Program-made: the position numbers and the translations under genes
Source: Pseudomonadota bacterium
GTDB taxonomy: Bacteria > Desulfobacterota > Desulfovibrionia > Desulfovibrionales > Desulfomicrobiaceae
Direction of reading: 5' to 3'
Length of the DNA: 64,000 nucleotides
NCBI GenBank assembly: GCA_018902545.1
Contig: JAHIQM010000015.1
Coordinates: forward strand, 248,001 to 312,000
Shown: positions 16,786 through 28,687 of the stretch, in pieces
Layout of the letters: each line of letters starts with the position of its first letter
Numbering within the stretch: the first letter of the stretch is position 1
Notes under the pieces: generated by a model
What the model saw: only the letters and a program-made list of their open reading frames with translations
What the model was told of the DNA's origin: nothing
Database searches by the model: none

Positions 16786-17916
16786 TTAAGGCTGCAGCAC
16801 GAATGCGCCGGCAGCGTCAACCTTGTACACGCGGTACAGGTCGCCCACGCGATCGCCCTTTTCGTTGAAGGAGATCTTTCCGGTCAGCCCGGAGAAGTCC
16901 TTCATTTCGTTATGCAGGTAGGCGGCCAGCTTTTCGCCGGAGGTTTCCTTGGTCTGCGCGATGGCTTCCACGATGACGCGATAGGCGTCACCGGCAAGCA
17001 CCGCCCATACGGAGCCGGGAGCGTTGCCGTAAGCGGCCGTGTAGTCGTCGATGAATTTTTTGGCCTCGGGGGTGTCGAGGTCGGCGGGGACCGGGGGGCT
17101 CAGGAACATGAAGCCGTCAGCGGCCTTGTTGCCAGCGATCTTGACCAGGTCGGGGTTGTTGGTGGCGTCGCCGCCCATCATGGGCACGTTCCAACCCATT
17201 TCCATTTTCTGGCGCAGGAGCATGCCGGCTTCGGGGTAGTAGCCGGTGAAGAAGACGACTTCGGGGTCGGCGGATTTGATTTTGGTCAGGATGGCGTTGT
17301 AGTCGCGCTCGCCGGGGGTCAGCGCGTCGTAGAAAGCGATGGTCTTGCCCTGGGCTTCAAGCAGGGCCTTGGCTTCGTCGGCCAGTCCCTTGGCGTAGGA
17401 GGTGTTGTCATGCAGGATGGCGATCTTGGTGAAGCCCAGCTCGCCCAGGGTCTTGGCGGCCACCATGCCCTGCTCGTCGTCGCGGGGGCAGGTGCGGAAA
17501 AAGAGGGGCAGTCCCTTCTCGGACAGCCGGATGGCCGTGGAGCCGGTGGCGACCTGCAGAATGCCGGACTCGGCGTAGATGTTCTGGGAAGCTTCGGTGA
17601 CGGAGGAGCCGTAGGTGCCGATAACGGCGGAAATGTCTTTGGTGGTCAGACGGGTCGCCGCCAGGGCTGCCTGTCGCGGGTCACCGCCATCGTCCTCGAC
17701 GATGATTTCGACCTGGGCGCCGTTTATGCCGCCGGCTTTGTTGGTTTCAGCGGCCAGCAGTTCGACAATCTGTTTCATGTCCTGGCCTTCGCTGGCCCAG
17801 GAGCCCGTCAGCGGGCACATCAGGCCGATGCGGATGGTATTGGCCCAGGCCGAGCCCAGTGTTAGCGCCACAAAGGCCACGGTCAGGAAACCAAGCGTGA
17901 ACAATTTTTTCTTCAT
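16786..17916 (-). CDS. livK: Branched-chain amino acid ABC transporter, periplasmic binding protein
   Basis: Captures the amino acid in the periplasm and delivers it to LivHM. The 376-residue product starts at the ATG at 17916 behind TCCTCCTT (AAGGAGGA on the coding strand). It has a clear signal peptide (KKKLFTLGFLTVAFVALTLG, cleavage near SAWA-N). The mature protein opens TIRIGLMCPLTGSWASEGQD and contains the LAAETNKAGGINGAQVEIIV stretch typical of type I periplasmic-binding folds. An upstream in-frame extension would lack a signal sequence at its start and is rejected. Exact ligand is not readable. Confidence 0.92.
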   Translation of the reverse strand: MKKKLFTLGFLTVAFVALTLGSAWANTIRIGLMCPLTGSWASEGQDMKQIVELLAAETNKAGGINGAQVEIIVEDDGGDPRQAALAATRLTTKDISAVIGTYGSSVTEASQNIYAESGILQVATGSTAIRLSEKGLPLFFRTCPRDDEQGMVAAKTLGELGFTKIAILHDNTSYAKGLADEAKALLEAQGKTIAFYDALTPGERDYNAILTKIKSADPEVVFFTGYYPEAGMLLRQKMEMGWNVPMMGGDATNNPDLVKIAGNKAADGFMFLSPPVPADLDTPEAKKFIDDYTAAYGNAPGSVWAVLAGDAYRVIVEAIAQTKETSGEKLAAYLHNEMKDFSGLTGKISFNEKGDRVGDLYRVYKVDAAGAFVLQP

Positions 17917-17947
17917 GAAGTCCTCCTTGAAGGTTGCAGAGCCCTTG

Positions 17948-17966
17948 GGTTCGCAGTCTGCGAACC
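17948..17966. promoter_or_regulatory. Perfect 19-bp palindrome in the livK leader
   Basis: GGTTCGCAG-T-CTGCGAACC has 9-bp perfect arms around one base, 32-50 nt upstream of the livK start. It could be a repressor operator or an mRNA hairpin shielding the leader. Confidence 0.45.
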
Positions 17967-18326
17967 GGTTGTAGGTGAAATATGGAACCGGAGTGTCCGG
18001 ATAACCCCTTATAAGGACGTACTGGAAAACCAAGGGATGGAGACGGCAAAGCAGGGACTATTTTGCAAAAAATGTAAAAATCAAGTACATGAGGCGCGTC
18101 TGAAAATCAATTTTTTTCCAAAAAGAGACAAGTGCCCGAAGAAAGGACGGCCAGTGTGACGATCCTTCCTGAAAGGCTTATAGGTGTCGAATTTTATTCG
18201 AAATCAAATAGCTGCGCAAGGCTTTTTCCGGATGATACCCGGTCGTTGGCCGCGTCGACCCGATCAGTCCTGCGACGCGACAACAGAGAATCGATCAAAA
18301 CCTTTGAGTGGCTTGGTGGGTAATGG
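17967..18326. other. Non-coding gap upstream of livK
   Basis: No credible gene. On the minus strand TATAAG (18014-18009) is a possible -10 box for the liv operon, without a good -35. A second palindrome, TCGAAT-TTT-ATTCGA, lies at 18187-18201. The rest is featureless to me. Confidence 0.4.
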
Positions 18327-18374
18327 CAGAAAAAGGCCCTCGCGGAAGAGCGAGTCTTCCGCGAGGGCCTCTGG
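18327..18374 (-). terminator. Rho-independent terminator after putA
   Basis: A perfect 15-bp stem (18334-18348 with 18356-18370) with a 7-nt loop, followed on the minus strand by TTTT. It ends the lrp-putA unit. Confidence 0.85.
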
Positions 18375-18385
18375 GGGCGGGTAAA

Positions 18386-21300
18386 CTAGATGATCCAGTC
18401 GTCGTCGGCTTCGATGGGCGCGAAGCCCCGGCGCATGGTGTTTTCGCAGACCAGGCGGGGATCCATGAACTGCAGCAGGTAGTCCGGGCCGCCTGCCTTG
18501 GAGCCGACACCCGACATGTTGAAGCCGCCGAAGGGGTGGCGGTCGACCAGGGCACCGGTGGAGCCGCGGTTCAGGTACAGGTTGCCGACGTTGAACTGCT
18601 CACGAGCCTTGTCCAGATGTTTGGGGCTGCGCGAGAACACGGCGCCGGTCAGGGAATAGCGCGTGGAGTTGGCCCATTCGATGGCCTGGTCGAAGTTTTT
18701 GGCCTTCATGACCGCAAGGACGGGTCCAAAGACTTCCTCCTGGGCGATGCGATGTTCAGGCGTGATGCCCTCAACGATGGTCAGGGGCGCGTAATAGCCG
18801 CCGTCTGGAGCGGGGCTGGAGAAAAGGAGCTTGCCCTCGCTTTTCGCAATGTCGATGTATTTGAGGACGTTGGCCTGGGCTTTGTCATCCACCACCGGGC
18901 CCATAAAATAGGTGGAGTCTTCAGCCGGGCCGATGGCCAGGGATTTGGCACCCTCCACCAGTCGCTCGATGAACTTGGCGTAGATGGGCTCAACCACGAT
19001 AACCCGGGAGCACGCCGAGCACTTCTGACCCTGGAATGCAAAGGCCGAGTGCAGCACTTCCCTGATGGCTTCGTCGAGGTCTGCGTCGTCGTCGATGATG
19101 ATGGCGTTCTTGCCGCCAAGCTCCGCGATGACCTTCTTGATCTGTTTCTGGCCGGGATGGACCACGGAGGCCTTGCCTATGATGCGGTGCCCGACTTCCA
19201 TGGAGCCGGTAAAGGCGATCAGCGCCACGTCCGGATGTTCGACCAGATAATCGCCCATGACCGAGCCCCGGCCCGGAACATAGTTGAACACGCCTGCGGG
19301 CAGGCCGGCCTTGCGAAATATTTCGGCCAGGGTAAAGCCGACCACGGAGGACGGGCCAGCGGGCTTGTACAGCACCGGGTTGCCGGCCACGATGGCCGCC
19401 GCGCTCATGCCGCAACTGATGGCCAGGGGGAAGTTCCAGGGCGCGATGACCGCTGCGATGCCTTTGGGCTGATAGATGAGCTGGCTCATTTCACCCGGTG
19501 CGCGGCCCATGCGCTGGGGCTTGGCCATGCGGATCATTTCGCGGGCGTAGTATTCGAGGAAATCGATGGCTTCGGCCACATCGCCCTGAGCCTGGTCGAA
19601 CTGCTTGCCGACTTCGAGCGTCTGCCAGGCGCAGAGGGTGAAGATCTCCTTGCGTGCGATCTCGGCGGCCTTGAGCAGATATCCGGCGCGCTCCTCGGGG
19701 GACAGCGCCTTCCAGGCGGGCGCTGCCTTTTTGGCGGCTTCGATGGCCAGGTCAATCTCTTTGGTGGACGCCTGGCAGATGGTGCCGATGACCTCGCTGG
19801 GGTTGGCGGGGTTGACCGAAGACAGCTTGTCGGCCGTGCGCACTTCCTGGCCGCCGATGATCAGCGGATATTCCTTGCCAAGCTGTCCGCGCACCTGGGC
19901 CAATGCGTCCACGAAGGCCTGACGCACGGACTGCTTGGTGAAGTCGGCGAAGGGTTCGTTTTCGAAACGGTGCAAGCCTTCGGGCCCAGGCTCGGCCATG
20001 GGCCGGCGCTCGGCCTTTTCGCGCTCTACGGTCATCTCCGGGTTTTCCATCAGCCGCTCCACCTCGGCCTCTTCGGCAAAAGACTGGCGCAGGAAGGATT
20101 CATTGGCCGTGTTTTCGAGCAGGCGGCGCACCAGGTAGGCCATCCCGGGCAGCAGGTCACCGTAGGGGGCGTAGAGGCGCACGCGCTTGGCCACATTCAA
20201 AAGGCCTTTGCGCACGGGCTCGGCCATGCCGTAAAGGACCTGGAATTCGTAGCGCTCTTCTGGCACATTCAGTGCCCTGGCCGTCTCCATGACCGCGGCG
20301 ATGGAGCGGATGTTGTGCGAGGCGCAGCCGAAATGGCAGATGTCGTGGTTTTCCAGGATGACCCGGGACTGACGCTCGAAGGCCGCGTCGCTCTCGGCCT
20401 TGATGGTCCAGACCGGGATGTCCCAGCCGTTCTGCTTGGCGATGACCGTCTCGGAGTCCCAGTAAGCACCCTTGACCAGGCGGATGGAGATGGGCAGCTT
20501 CTCGGCCCTGGCCCATGCCAAGAGGTCGGTCAGGTCCTGGTCAGTGTCCTTCAGATAGGCCTGCAGCACGATGCCCAGGTGCGGGTAGTCGCGGAACTCT
20601 TCGCTTGAGCGCAGGCGGCGGTACACTTCCAGGGTGATGTCTTTAAATTTGTACTGCTCCATGTCGATGCGCATGAAGCCGTTCACTTCCTTCACCTTGC
20701 GCAGGATGGCGGCCAGACGCTTCTCGATACCCTGCACCGAGCCTTCGAAATCTTTGGGCGAGGCCTGGGAGAAAAGGGCCGTAGGTTTGACGGAAATGTT
20801 GACCTTGGGCGCATGCCCCCAGTCCAGCTCTCCGCCTCCCAGGGAAGACCAGGATGTGTATTCCTTTTTCAACGCGTCCAGAAGTTCCATGTATTCGCGC
20901 AGGTAGGCTTCGGACTCGATCTCACTGACCGAGGCTTCACCGAGGATGTCAACAGTGAAGGCGAACCCGTCCTTGCGGATTTTTTTCAGGTTCTTCATGG
21001 CGTCGGAAGTGTTCTCGCCGATGATGAACTGCTTGGCCATGCCCTCGATGTTGGCGCGGATGGTCTTGGCCATGAGTCCGGCGGCCAGCTTTCCGCCCAG
21101 GCCTGAGCCCATGGCCCCGGCACCCCATTTGAGGACTTTGGGCACGTCCTGGTCGTCTGCGGCGAAATATTCGTCGATGTGCCGGGTCAGGGAGTCGGAA
21201 GTGTTCAGATAGGGCAGGACGTCCACAAAACGGAACAGCTGAATCTTGAAATTCTCGTTCTTCATGGACCAGTCCATGACCTTGCCGGTCCACCACCCCT

Positions 21301-21391
21301 TGTTGAAAATGGAAGGGGCCTCGCCGGAGATGCTGGCAAAGAATTCCTTGCCGCGGTCGCTGATCTTCTTGTCCAACGCCATACTGTCCAT
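18386..21391 (-). CDS. putA: Bifunctional proline dehydrogenase / glutamate-semialdehyde dehydrogenase PutA
   Basis: Oxidises proline to glutamate in two steps, FAD-linked then NAD-linked, with channelled pyrroline-5-carboxylate. The 1001-residue protein has a proline dehydrogenase barrel in its first half (RLVKGAYWDSE, QVLYGMAEPVRKG). A class 14 aldehyde dehydrogenase domain follows from about residue 480, with PWNFPLAISCGM, the cofactor loop FTGSMEVGHRI and catalytic C791 in GQKCSA. It is too short at the N terminus for the DNA-binding domain of enterobacterial PutA, so it should not autoregulate; the upstream Lrp-type gene is the likely regulator. AGGAG is 6 nt before the ATG, 27 nt after the lrp stop. 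Confidence 0.93.
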   Translation of the reverse strand: MDSMALDKKISDRGKEFFASISGEAPSIFNKGWWTGKVMDWSMKNENFKIQLFRFVDVLPYLNTSDSLTRHIDEYFAADDQDVPKVLKWGAGAMGSGLGGKLAAGLMAKTIRANIEGMAKQFIIGENTSDAMKNLKKIRKDGFAFTVDILGEASVSEIESEAYLREYMELLDALKKEYTSWSSLGGGELDWGHAPKVNISVKPTALFSQASPKDFEGSVQGIEKRLAAILRKVKEVNGFMRIDMEQYKFKDITLEVYRRLRSSEEFRDYPHLGIVLQAYLKDTDQDLTDLLAWARAEKLPISIRLVKGAYWDSETVIAKQNGWDIPVWTIKAESDAAFERQSRVILENHDICHFGCASHNIRSIAAVMETARALNVPEERYEFQVLYGMAEPVRKGLLNVAKRVRLYAPYGDLLPGMAYLVRRLLENTANESFLRQSFAEEAEVERLMENPEMTVEREKAERRPMAEPGPEGLHRFENEPFADFTKQSVRQAFVDALAQVRGQLGKEYPLIIGGQEVRTADKLSSVNPANPSEVIGTICQASTKEIDLAIEAAKKAAPAWKALSPEERAGYLLKAAEIARKEIFTLCAWQTLEVGKQFDQAQGDVAEAIDFLEYYAREMIRMAKPQRMGRAPGEMSQLIYQPKGIAAVIAPWNFPLAISCGMSAAAIVAGNPVLYKPAGPSSVVGFTLAEIFRKAGLPAGVFNYVPGRGSVMGDYLVEHPDVALIAFTGSMEVGHRIIGKASVVHPGQKQIKKVIAELGGKNAIIIDDDADLDEAIREVLHSAFAFQGQKCSACSRVIVVEPIYAKFIERLVEGAKSLAIGPAEDSTYFMGPVVDDKAQANVLKYIDIAKSEGKLLFSSPAPDGGYYAPLTIVEGITPEHRIAQEEVFGPVLAVMKAKNFDQAIEWANSTRYSLTGAVFSRSPKHLDKAREQFNVGNLYLNRGSTGALVDRHPFGGFNMSGVGSKAGGPDYLLQFMDPRLVCENTMRRGFAPIEADDDWII

Positions 21392-21418
21392 TCTTGACTC
21401 CTGGATTTTAAGACTGTT

Positions 21419-21904
21419 TTATTTTGTTGATTTTCGCGGGCTCTTGCATTCGATGAACTGCAGGGACAGGGCCTGGGTTTCCTTCAGGGTGTCCAGCACC
21501 AGGGTGGTGCGGCTGTCGCGCACTCCGGGGATTTCACCGAATTTCTTCATTAGCAGAGCCAGCGTTTCGGTGCTGCTGACCCGGGCCTTGACCAGATAGT
21601 TGTACTCGCCGGCGGTCCAGTGCACTTCCTGCACCTCGTCGATTTCCGCCAGTTGTCTGCCGATTTCCGAGCTGCCCACTGAGTCCGCGGTCTTGATCTG
21701 AATGAATGTGGACAGGGAAATCCCCAGAGCCTTGGGGCTCAGGCGGACCTCGTACCCCGCGATGACCCCTTTCTGTTCGAGCTTCTTGACGCGTTCCAGC
21801 ACACCGGAGGGGGCCATGCCGATCTGGCGGGCCAGTTCGGCGTTGGTGATCTTTCCGTTAGCTTGAAGGATGTTCAGAATCTCGATGTCTGTGCTGTCTA
21901 ACAT
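21419..21904 (-). CDS. Lrp/AsnC-family regulator, probable putA activator
   Basis: About 161 residues from MLDSTDIEILNILQANGKIT. An N-terminal winged helix-turn-helix (NAELARQIGMAPSGVLERVK) is followed by the RAM ligand-binding domain (EVHWTAGEYNYLVKARVSST). An in-frame ATG 15 nt upstream also exists, but GAGG spacing favours 21904. Family members often sense an amino acid and act locally. The position 27 nt upstream of putA, same strand, suggests proline-responsive control similar to PutR/BkdR-type activators. The palindrome at 21946-21963 is a plausible autoregulatory site. Confidence 0.88.
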   Translation of the reverse strand: MLDSTDIEILNILQANGKITNAELARQIGMAPSGVLERVKKLEQKGVIAGYEVRLSPKALGISLSTFIQIKTADSVGSSEIGRQLAEIDEVQEVHWTAGEYNYLVKARVSSTETLALLMKKFGEIPGVRDSRTTLVLDTLKETQALSLQFIECKSPRKSTK

Positions 21905-21945
21905 GGTTTGCTGCCTCATTTTTTGGGAATATAATTCTTGTGATG

Positions 21946-21963
21946 ATCTTCGTCAATGAAGAT
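21946..21963. promoter_or_regulatory. Candidate operator upstream of lrp-putA
   Basis: ATCTTC-GTCAAT-GAAGAT has perfect 6-bp arms and a 6-nt centre, 42-59 nt upstream of the lrp start, in AT-rich DNA flanked by AATTCTT- and AATTGAAG-like stretches. Lrp-family proteins commonly bind such imperfect palindromes. Confidence 0.4.
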
Positions 21964-22368
21964 TGCCATAATTGAAGAATCGCCGGCTCGCCATTGTCCC
22001 GGAAGCGTCCGATCAAAACGGGAGGCGTTTATCTCGCGACCCTTTGTCGAATAATATTCATAAAGAAAGGCAAAGAAAAGAATAAAAGCTGATAAAAAAT
22101 AAATTTCATGTCAGTATTGCAAATTTTTTTCGAAATTTGGCGTGTCACGTAATTGCGATCCGGATAAATTCACGAAATTAGACCTGAAAACCAGGAATTT
22201 GTCGTTGCCGGGCGGCCCCGGGCGGGCAAAACGGCTGGCCGTAAGCAGTGTTTGACCTTCGAGGGTACTGTGTTTAGTGTACTTGGGCCTCATTGGTGCG
22301 GGCATGACGGCTGTAAGGCCGCCCGCGCTCCTGACGGGATTCCCAACTTATAACCCACCCACACATCC
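21964..22368. other. Non-coding divergent region between lrp and carB
   Basis: About 400 nt. The left part is AT-rich, the right part GC-rich with GCCGGGCGGCCCCGGGCGGGC near 22207-22227. TTGACC (22252-22257) and TATAAC (22349-22354) are weak promoter elements facing carB. A 64-codon open frame on the minus strand has no ribosome-binding site and is not called. Confidence 0.4.
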
Positions 22369-25617
<3,249 letters not shown>

Positions 25618-25650
25618 CCTCCGGACACCGGAGATCAGGGATTTTGGTGC

Positions 25651-25684
25651 AAAGCTCAGGGCCAGTTGCGGCCCTGGGCTTTTG
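25651..25684 (+). terminator. Probable terminator after carB
   Basis: A 13-bp stem (25651-25663 with 25670-25682) with one G-T pair and a 6-nt loop, ending in TTTTG. The U-tract is short. Confidence 0.55.
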
Positions 25685-25720
25685 CGCATTCAAGAACACC
25701 TACACGGAACGTGAACCAAT

Positions 25721-27112
25721 ATGAAAAAGGAAGCCTGCGGATTATTTGGAATTTATGGGCACCCGGAAGCGGCGCGCATGACCTATTTCGGTCTTTATGC
25801 CCTGCAGCATCGCGGACAGGAGAGTGCGGGCATCATCACCTGGGACGGGCAGACCATCCGCGAGCAGCGCGGGATGGGGCTGGTCGCCGACGTGTTCAAT
25901 GAGCGCCACCTCGGGCACCAGCTCAAAGGCAGCGTAGCCATGGGGCACATCCGCTACTCCACCACCGGGGCCTCGCTGATCCGCAACGCCCAGCCCTTCA
26001 AGGTCACCTACAAGGGCCTGAACCTGGCCCTGGCCCACAACGGCAACCTGGTCAACACCATCAGCCTGCGCGAGGAGCTGGAAAACCAGGGCACCATCTT
26101 CCAGACCACCATGGACAGCGAGGTCGTCATGCACCTGGTGGCCAAGTACATGAACGGCGGCACCCCCGAAGAGGCCATCGCCAAGGCCTGCAGCCGCATC
26201 CAGGGCTCCTACAGCCTGCTTTTCATGGTCAATCAGAAGCTCATCGCCGTGCGCGACCCGTGGGGTTTTCGCCCCCTGTCCCTGGGCCGGGTCGGCGACG
26301 CCTACGTGCTCGCCTCCGAGACCTGTGCCTTTGATCTGCTGGAGGCCGAGTACCTGCGCTGCCTCGACCCCGGCGAGATGCTGGTCATCGAGGACGGCCG
26401 GATGATGTCGCACCGCTTTATGGAGCCTGCGGACAAGCAGAGCTCCTGCATTTTCGAGCTCATCTACTTCGCCCGCCCCGATTCCCTGGTCTTTGACCAG
26501 GAAGTCTACAATGCGCGCAAGAGCATGGGCATAATCCTGGCCCAGGAGTGCCCGTGCGACGCTGATTTCGTCATGCCTTTCCCTGATTCCGGCGTGTACG
26601 CGGCCGTGGGCTACGCGCAGCAGTCCGGCCTGCCGTTTGAGGCGTGCATGATCCGCAACCACTACGTGGGGCGGACCTTCATCCAACCGACCCAGGGCAT
26701 GCGGGACTTTTCCGTGCGCGTGAAGCTCAACCCCGTGAAGTCCATGATCAAGGGCAAGCGCGTGGTCATTGTTGAGGACTCCATCGTACGCGGCACGACC
26801 ATCCGCACCCGCGTCAAACAGCTCCGCGAGCTGGGGGCCAAAGAGATCCACATGCGGGTGAGCTGTCCGCCCATCCGTTATCCCTGCTATTATGGCATCG
26901 ATTTCTCCTCCAAGGGCGAACTTATCGCGGCCAACCATTCCGTGGCCGATATCGGCCGCTACCTGGGCCTTGACAGCCTGCACTACATCACCATCGGCGG
27001 GCTTTTGAAGGCCGTGCGCGGGCCTGAAAACTTCTGCCTGGCGTGCTTCAACGGGGCCTACCCGGTCCTGCCCGACGAGGGCGTGGGCAAGCTGTCCCTG
27101 GAGTGCTGCTAG
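25721..27112 (+). CDS. purF: Amidophosphoribosyltransferase
   Basis: First committed enzyme of purine synthesis: PRPP plus glutamine to phosphoribosylamine. The 463-residue sequence begins MKKEACGLFGIYGH; C6 is the predicted glutaminase nucleophile after removal of a five-residue propeptide. It is the iron-sulfur (Bacillus-type) form: cysteines for a [4Fe-4S] cluster are seen in CPCDADF, CPPIRYPC and FCLACFNG. The PRPP-binding loop is VVIVEDSIVRGTT. kdsD starts immediately after the stop codon, so the two are co-transcribed. Confidence 0.95.
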   Translation: MKKEACGLFGIYGHPEAARMTYFGLYALQHRGQESAGIITWDGQTIREQRGMGLVADVFNERHLGHQLKGSVAMGHIRYSTTGASLIRNAQPFKVTYKGLNLALAHNGNLVNTISLREELENQGTIFQTTMDSEVVMHLVAKYMNGGTPEEAIAKACSRIQGSYSLLFMVNQKLIAVRDPWGFRPLSLGRVGDAYVLASETCAFDLLEAEYLRCLDPGEMLVIEDGRMMSHRFMEPADKQSSCIFELIYFARPDSLVFDQEVYNARKSMGIILAQECPCDADFVMPFPDSGVYAAVGYAQQSGLPFEACMIRNHYVGRTFIQPTQGMRDFSVRVKLNPVKSMIKGKRVVIVEDSIVRGTTIRTRVKQLRELGAKEIHMRVSCPPIRYPCYYGIDFSSKGELIAANHSVADIGRYLGLDSLHYITIGGLLKAVRGPENFCLACFNGAYPVLPDEGVGKLSLECC

Positions 27113-28108
27113 ATGATTGACGACAAGCAGCAGGTGGACTGGCTGGCCAAGGCCCGCGAGGTCCTCGACATCGAGGTCCGCGGCCTGACCGCCGTGCGTG
27201 ACAGGCTGGACGAATCCTTTGTGACCGCCCTTAAGCTCATGGCCTCCTGCGCGGGACGGGTGGTGGTCACGGGCCTTGGCAAGTCCGGCCTGGTCGGGCG
27301 CAAGATCGCCGCGACGCTCAGCAGCACCGGCACCCCGGCTTTCTTTCTGCATCCGGTGGAGGGTGCCCACGGCGACCTGGGCATGATCCGCAGCGAAGAC
27401 GTCATCGTGGCCATCTCCAACTCCGGCGAGACCGACGAGCTCAACAACATCCTGCCCAGCCTGAAAACCCTGGCCGGGGCGGTCATCTCCCTGACCGGGG
27501 GAAGCCATTCGACCATGGCCCGGCTCTCGGATGTGGTCATCGACACTTCCGTGCCCTGCGAGGCCTGTCCGCTTGGCGTCGCCCCCACGGCCAGCACCAC
27601 TGCGGCCCTGGCCGTCGGCGATGCCCTGGCGGTCTGCCTCATCGACTGGAAGTCGTTCGCGCTTGATGATTTCCGCCGCTTCCATCCCGGGGGGGCCCTG
27701 GGCCAGCGCCTGACAAAAAGGGTGGAGGAGCTGATGCGCTCCACGCAACTGCCCGTGGCGCCCAGCGGCGCGTCCCTGGGTCAGGCCCTTGAGGTACTCA
27801 ACGCCGGGGGCCTGGGCTGCGTCTGCATTCTGGACATGGACGGGCGTCTACTGGGACTTTTGACCGACGGAGACGTGCGTCGCCTTGTCTGTTCCAATCG
27901 ATTGATCATGGACGCTCCCGTGGATTCCGTCATGACCATCGCGCCTCTGCATGCCGTTCCCGGGCAACAGGCCGCCCAAGTTCTTGACCTCATGGAGTCC
28001 CGGGCCATCACCGTGCTGCCCGTGGTCGCCCCGGACCGGACCCTTGCGGGCATGGTGCACATGCACGACGTGCTGGGCCAGGGCCGGGTCAAATTTTCGC
28101 GTCCCTGA
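27113..28108 (+). CDS. kdsD: Arabinose-5-phosphate isomerase (KpsF/GutQ family)
   Basis: Converts ribulose-5-phosphate to arabinose-5-phosphate for Kdo of lipopolysaccharide. The 331 residues show a SIS domain (VVVTGLGKSGLVGRKIAATL, SNSGETDELNNILP, HPGGALGQRL) and then two CBS domains (residues ~205-325). Zero spacing to purF is unusual functionally but indicates one transcript. Supports a Gram-negative envelope. Confidence 0.93.
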   Translation: MIDDKQQVDWLAKAREVLDIEVRGLTAVRDRLDESFVTALKLMASCAGRVVVTGLGKSGLVGRKIAATLSSTGTPAFFLHPVEGAHGDLGMIRSEDVIVAISNSGETDELNNILPSLKTLAGAVISLTGGSHSTMARLSDVVIDTSVPCEACPLGVAPTASTTAALAVGDALAVCLIDWKSFALDDFRRFHPGGALGQRLTKRVEELMRSTQLPVAPSGASLGQALEVLNAGGLGCVCILDMDGRLLGLLTDGDVRRLVCSNRLIMDAPVDSVMTIAPLHAVPGQQAAQVLDLMESRAITVLPVVAPDRTLAGMVHMHDVLGQGRVKFSRP

Positions 28109-28138
28109 TGCGGGGGCAGGTTTCAAACACATTTTTCC

Positions 28139-28687
28139 ATGAGTATGAACGATATATCCATGATAAATCCAGATGTCTGCAGCCGTTGCGCTGCCAGAGG
28201 TCGGACCTGCTGCACTGTTTTGAGCGGGGACGAGGAGTTCTGCTTTCCCATCTCCATTCCGGAAATGGAGGCCATCCGCAGCGCGGGCCAAGGTGGTGAA
28301 GATTGTTTCGCGCTTGCCCCCAACACTGCCGGTTTCGTCAAGCAACTGAGCCTGCTCATGCCGGAGGCGGACATACGAGGGGCTTTTTCCAAGCAAGGTT
28401 CCCATTGGCGATTGGCCACTACCGAGCAGGGAGACTGCGTTTTTCTGAGCCCAGCGGGTTGTGTTCTTGCGCGCAGCGTGCGGCCGGCCTATTGTCGTCT
28501 TTTTCCGCTGTGGGTGTTTCACGGGAAGCTGACCTGGTTCACCGCCGGGGAATGTCTGGTTAACGAGGAATGTTCCTCCCTTGCGCCCATGCTTGCAGCT
28601 CTGGGCACCGACAGCGCCAGCGTCAGGGAGCTGTTTGCCGAAATGTGCTCGAAGCTTGGCCTCGAGTCTGATCCGAAGGTGAAATAA
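28139..28687 (+). CDS. YkgJ-type cysteine-cluster protein
   Basis: The 182-residue product carries VCSRCAARGRTCCTVL near the N terminus, then CVFLSPAGCVLARSVRPAYC and a late GECLVNEEC. This CxxC...CC / C...C...C pattern is the putative zinc- or iron-chelating YkgJ (UPF0153) family, function unknown. The ATG at 28139 lacks a good Shine-Dalgarno; a second ATG six codons in is possible. Its stop overlaps the start of the penicillin-binding protein gene, so the two are probably co-translated. Confidence 0.8.
   Translation: MSMNDISMINPDVCSRCAARGRTCCTVLSGDEEFCFPISIPEMEAIRSAGQGGEDCFALAPNTAGFVKQLSLLMPEADIRGAFSKQGSHWRLATTEQGDCVFLSPAGCVLARSVRPAYCRLFPLWVFHGKLTWFTAGECLVNEECSSLAPMLAALGTDSASVRELFAEMCSKLGLESDPKVK

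Noticed and set aside
18308-20608. 766-codon open frame opposite putA
   Set aside because: Mirror frame of PutA; starts in the putA terminator and has no motif.
22111-22305. 64-codon minus-strand frame upstream of carB
   Set aside because: No ribosome-binding site, mixed composition and overlaps the likely promoter.
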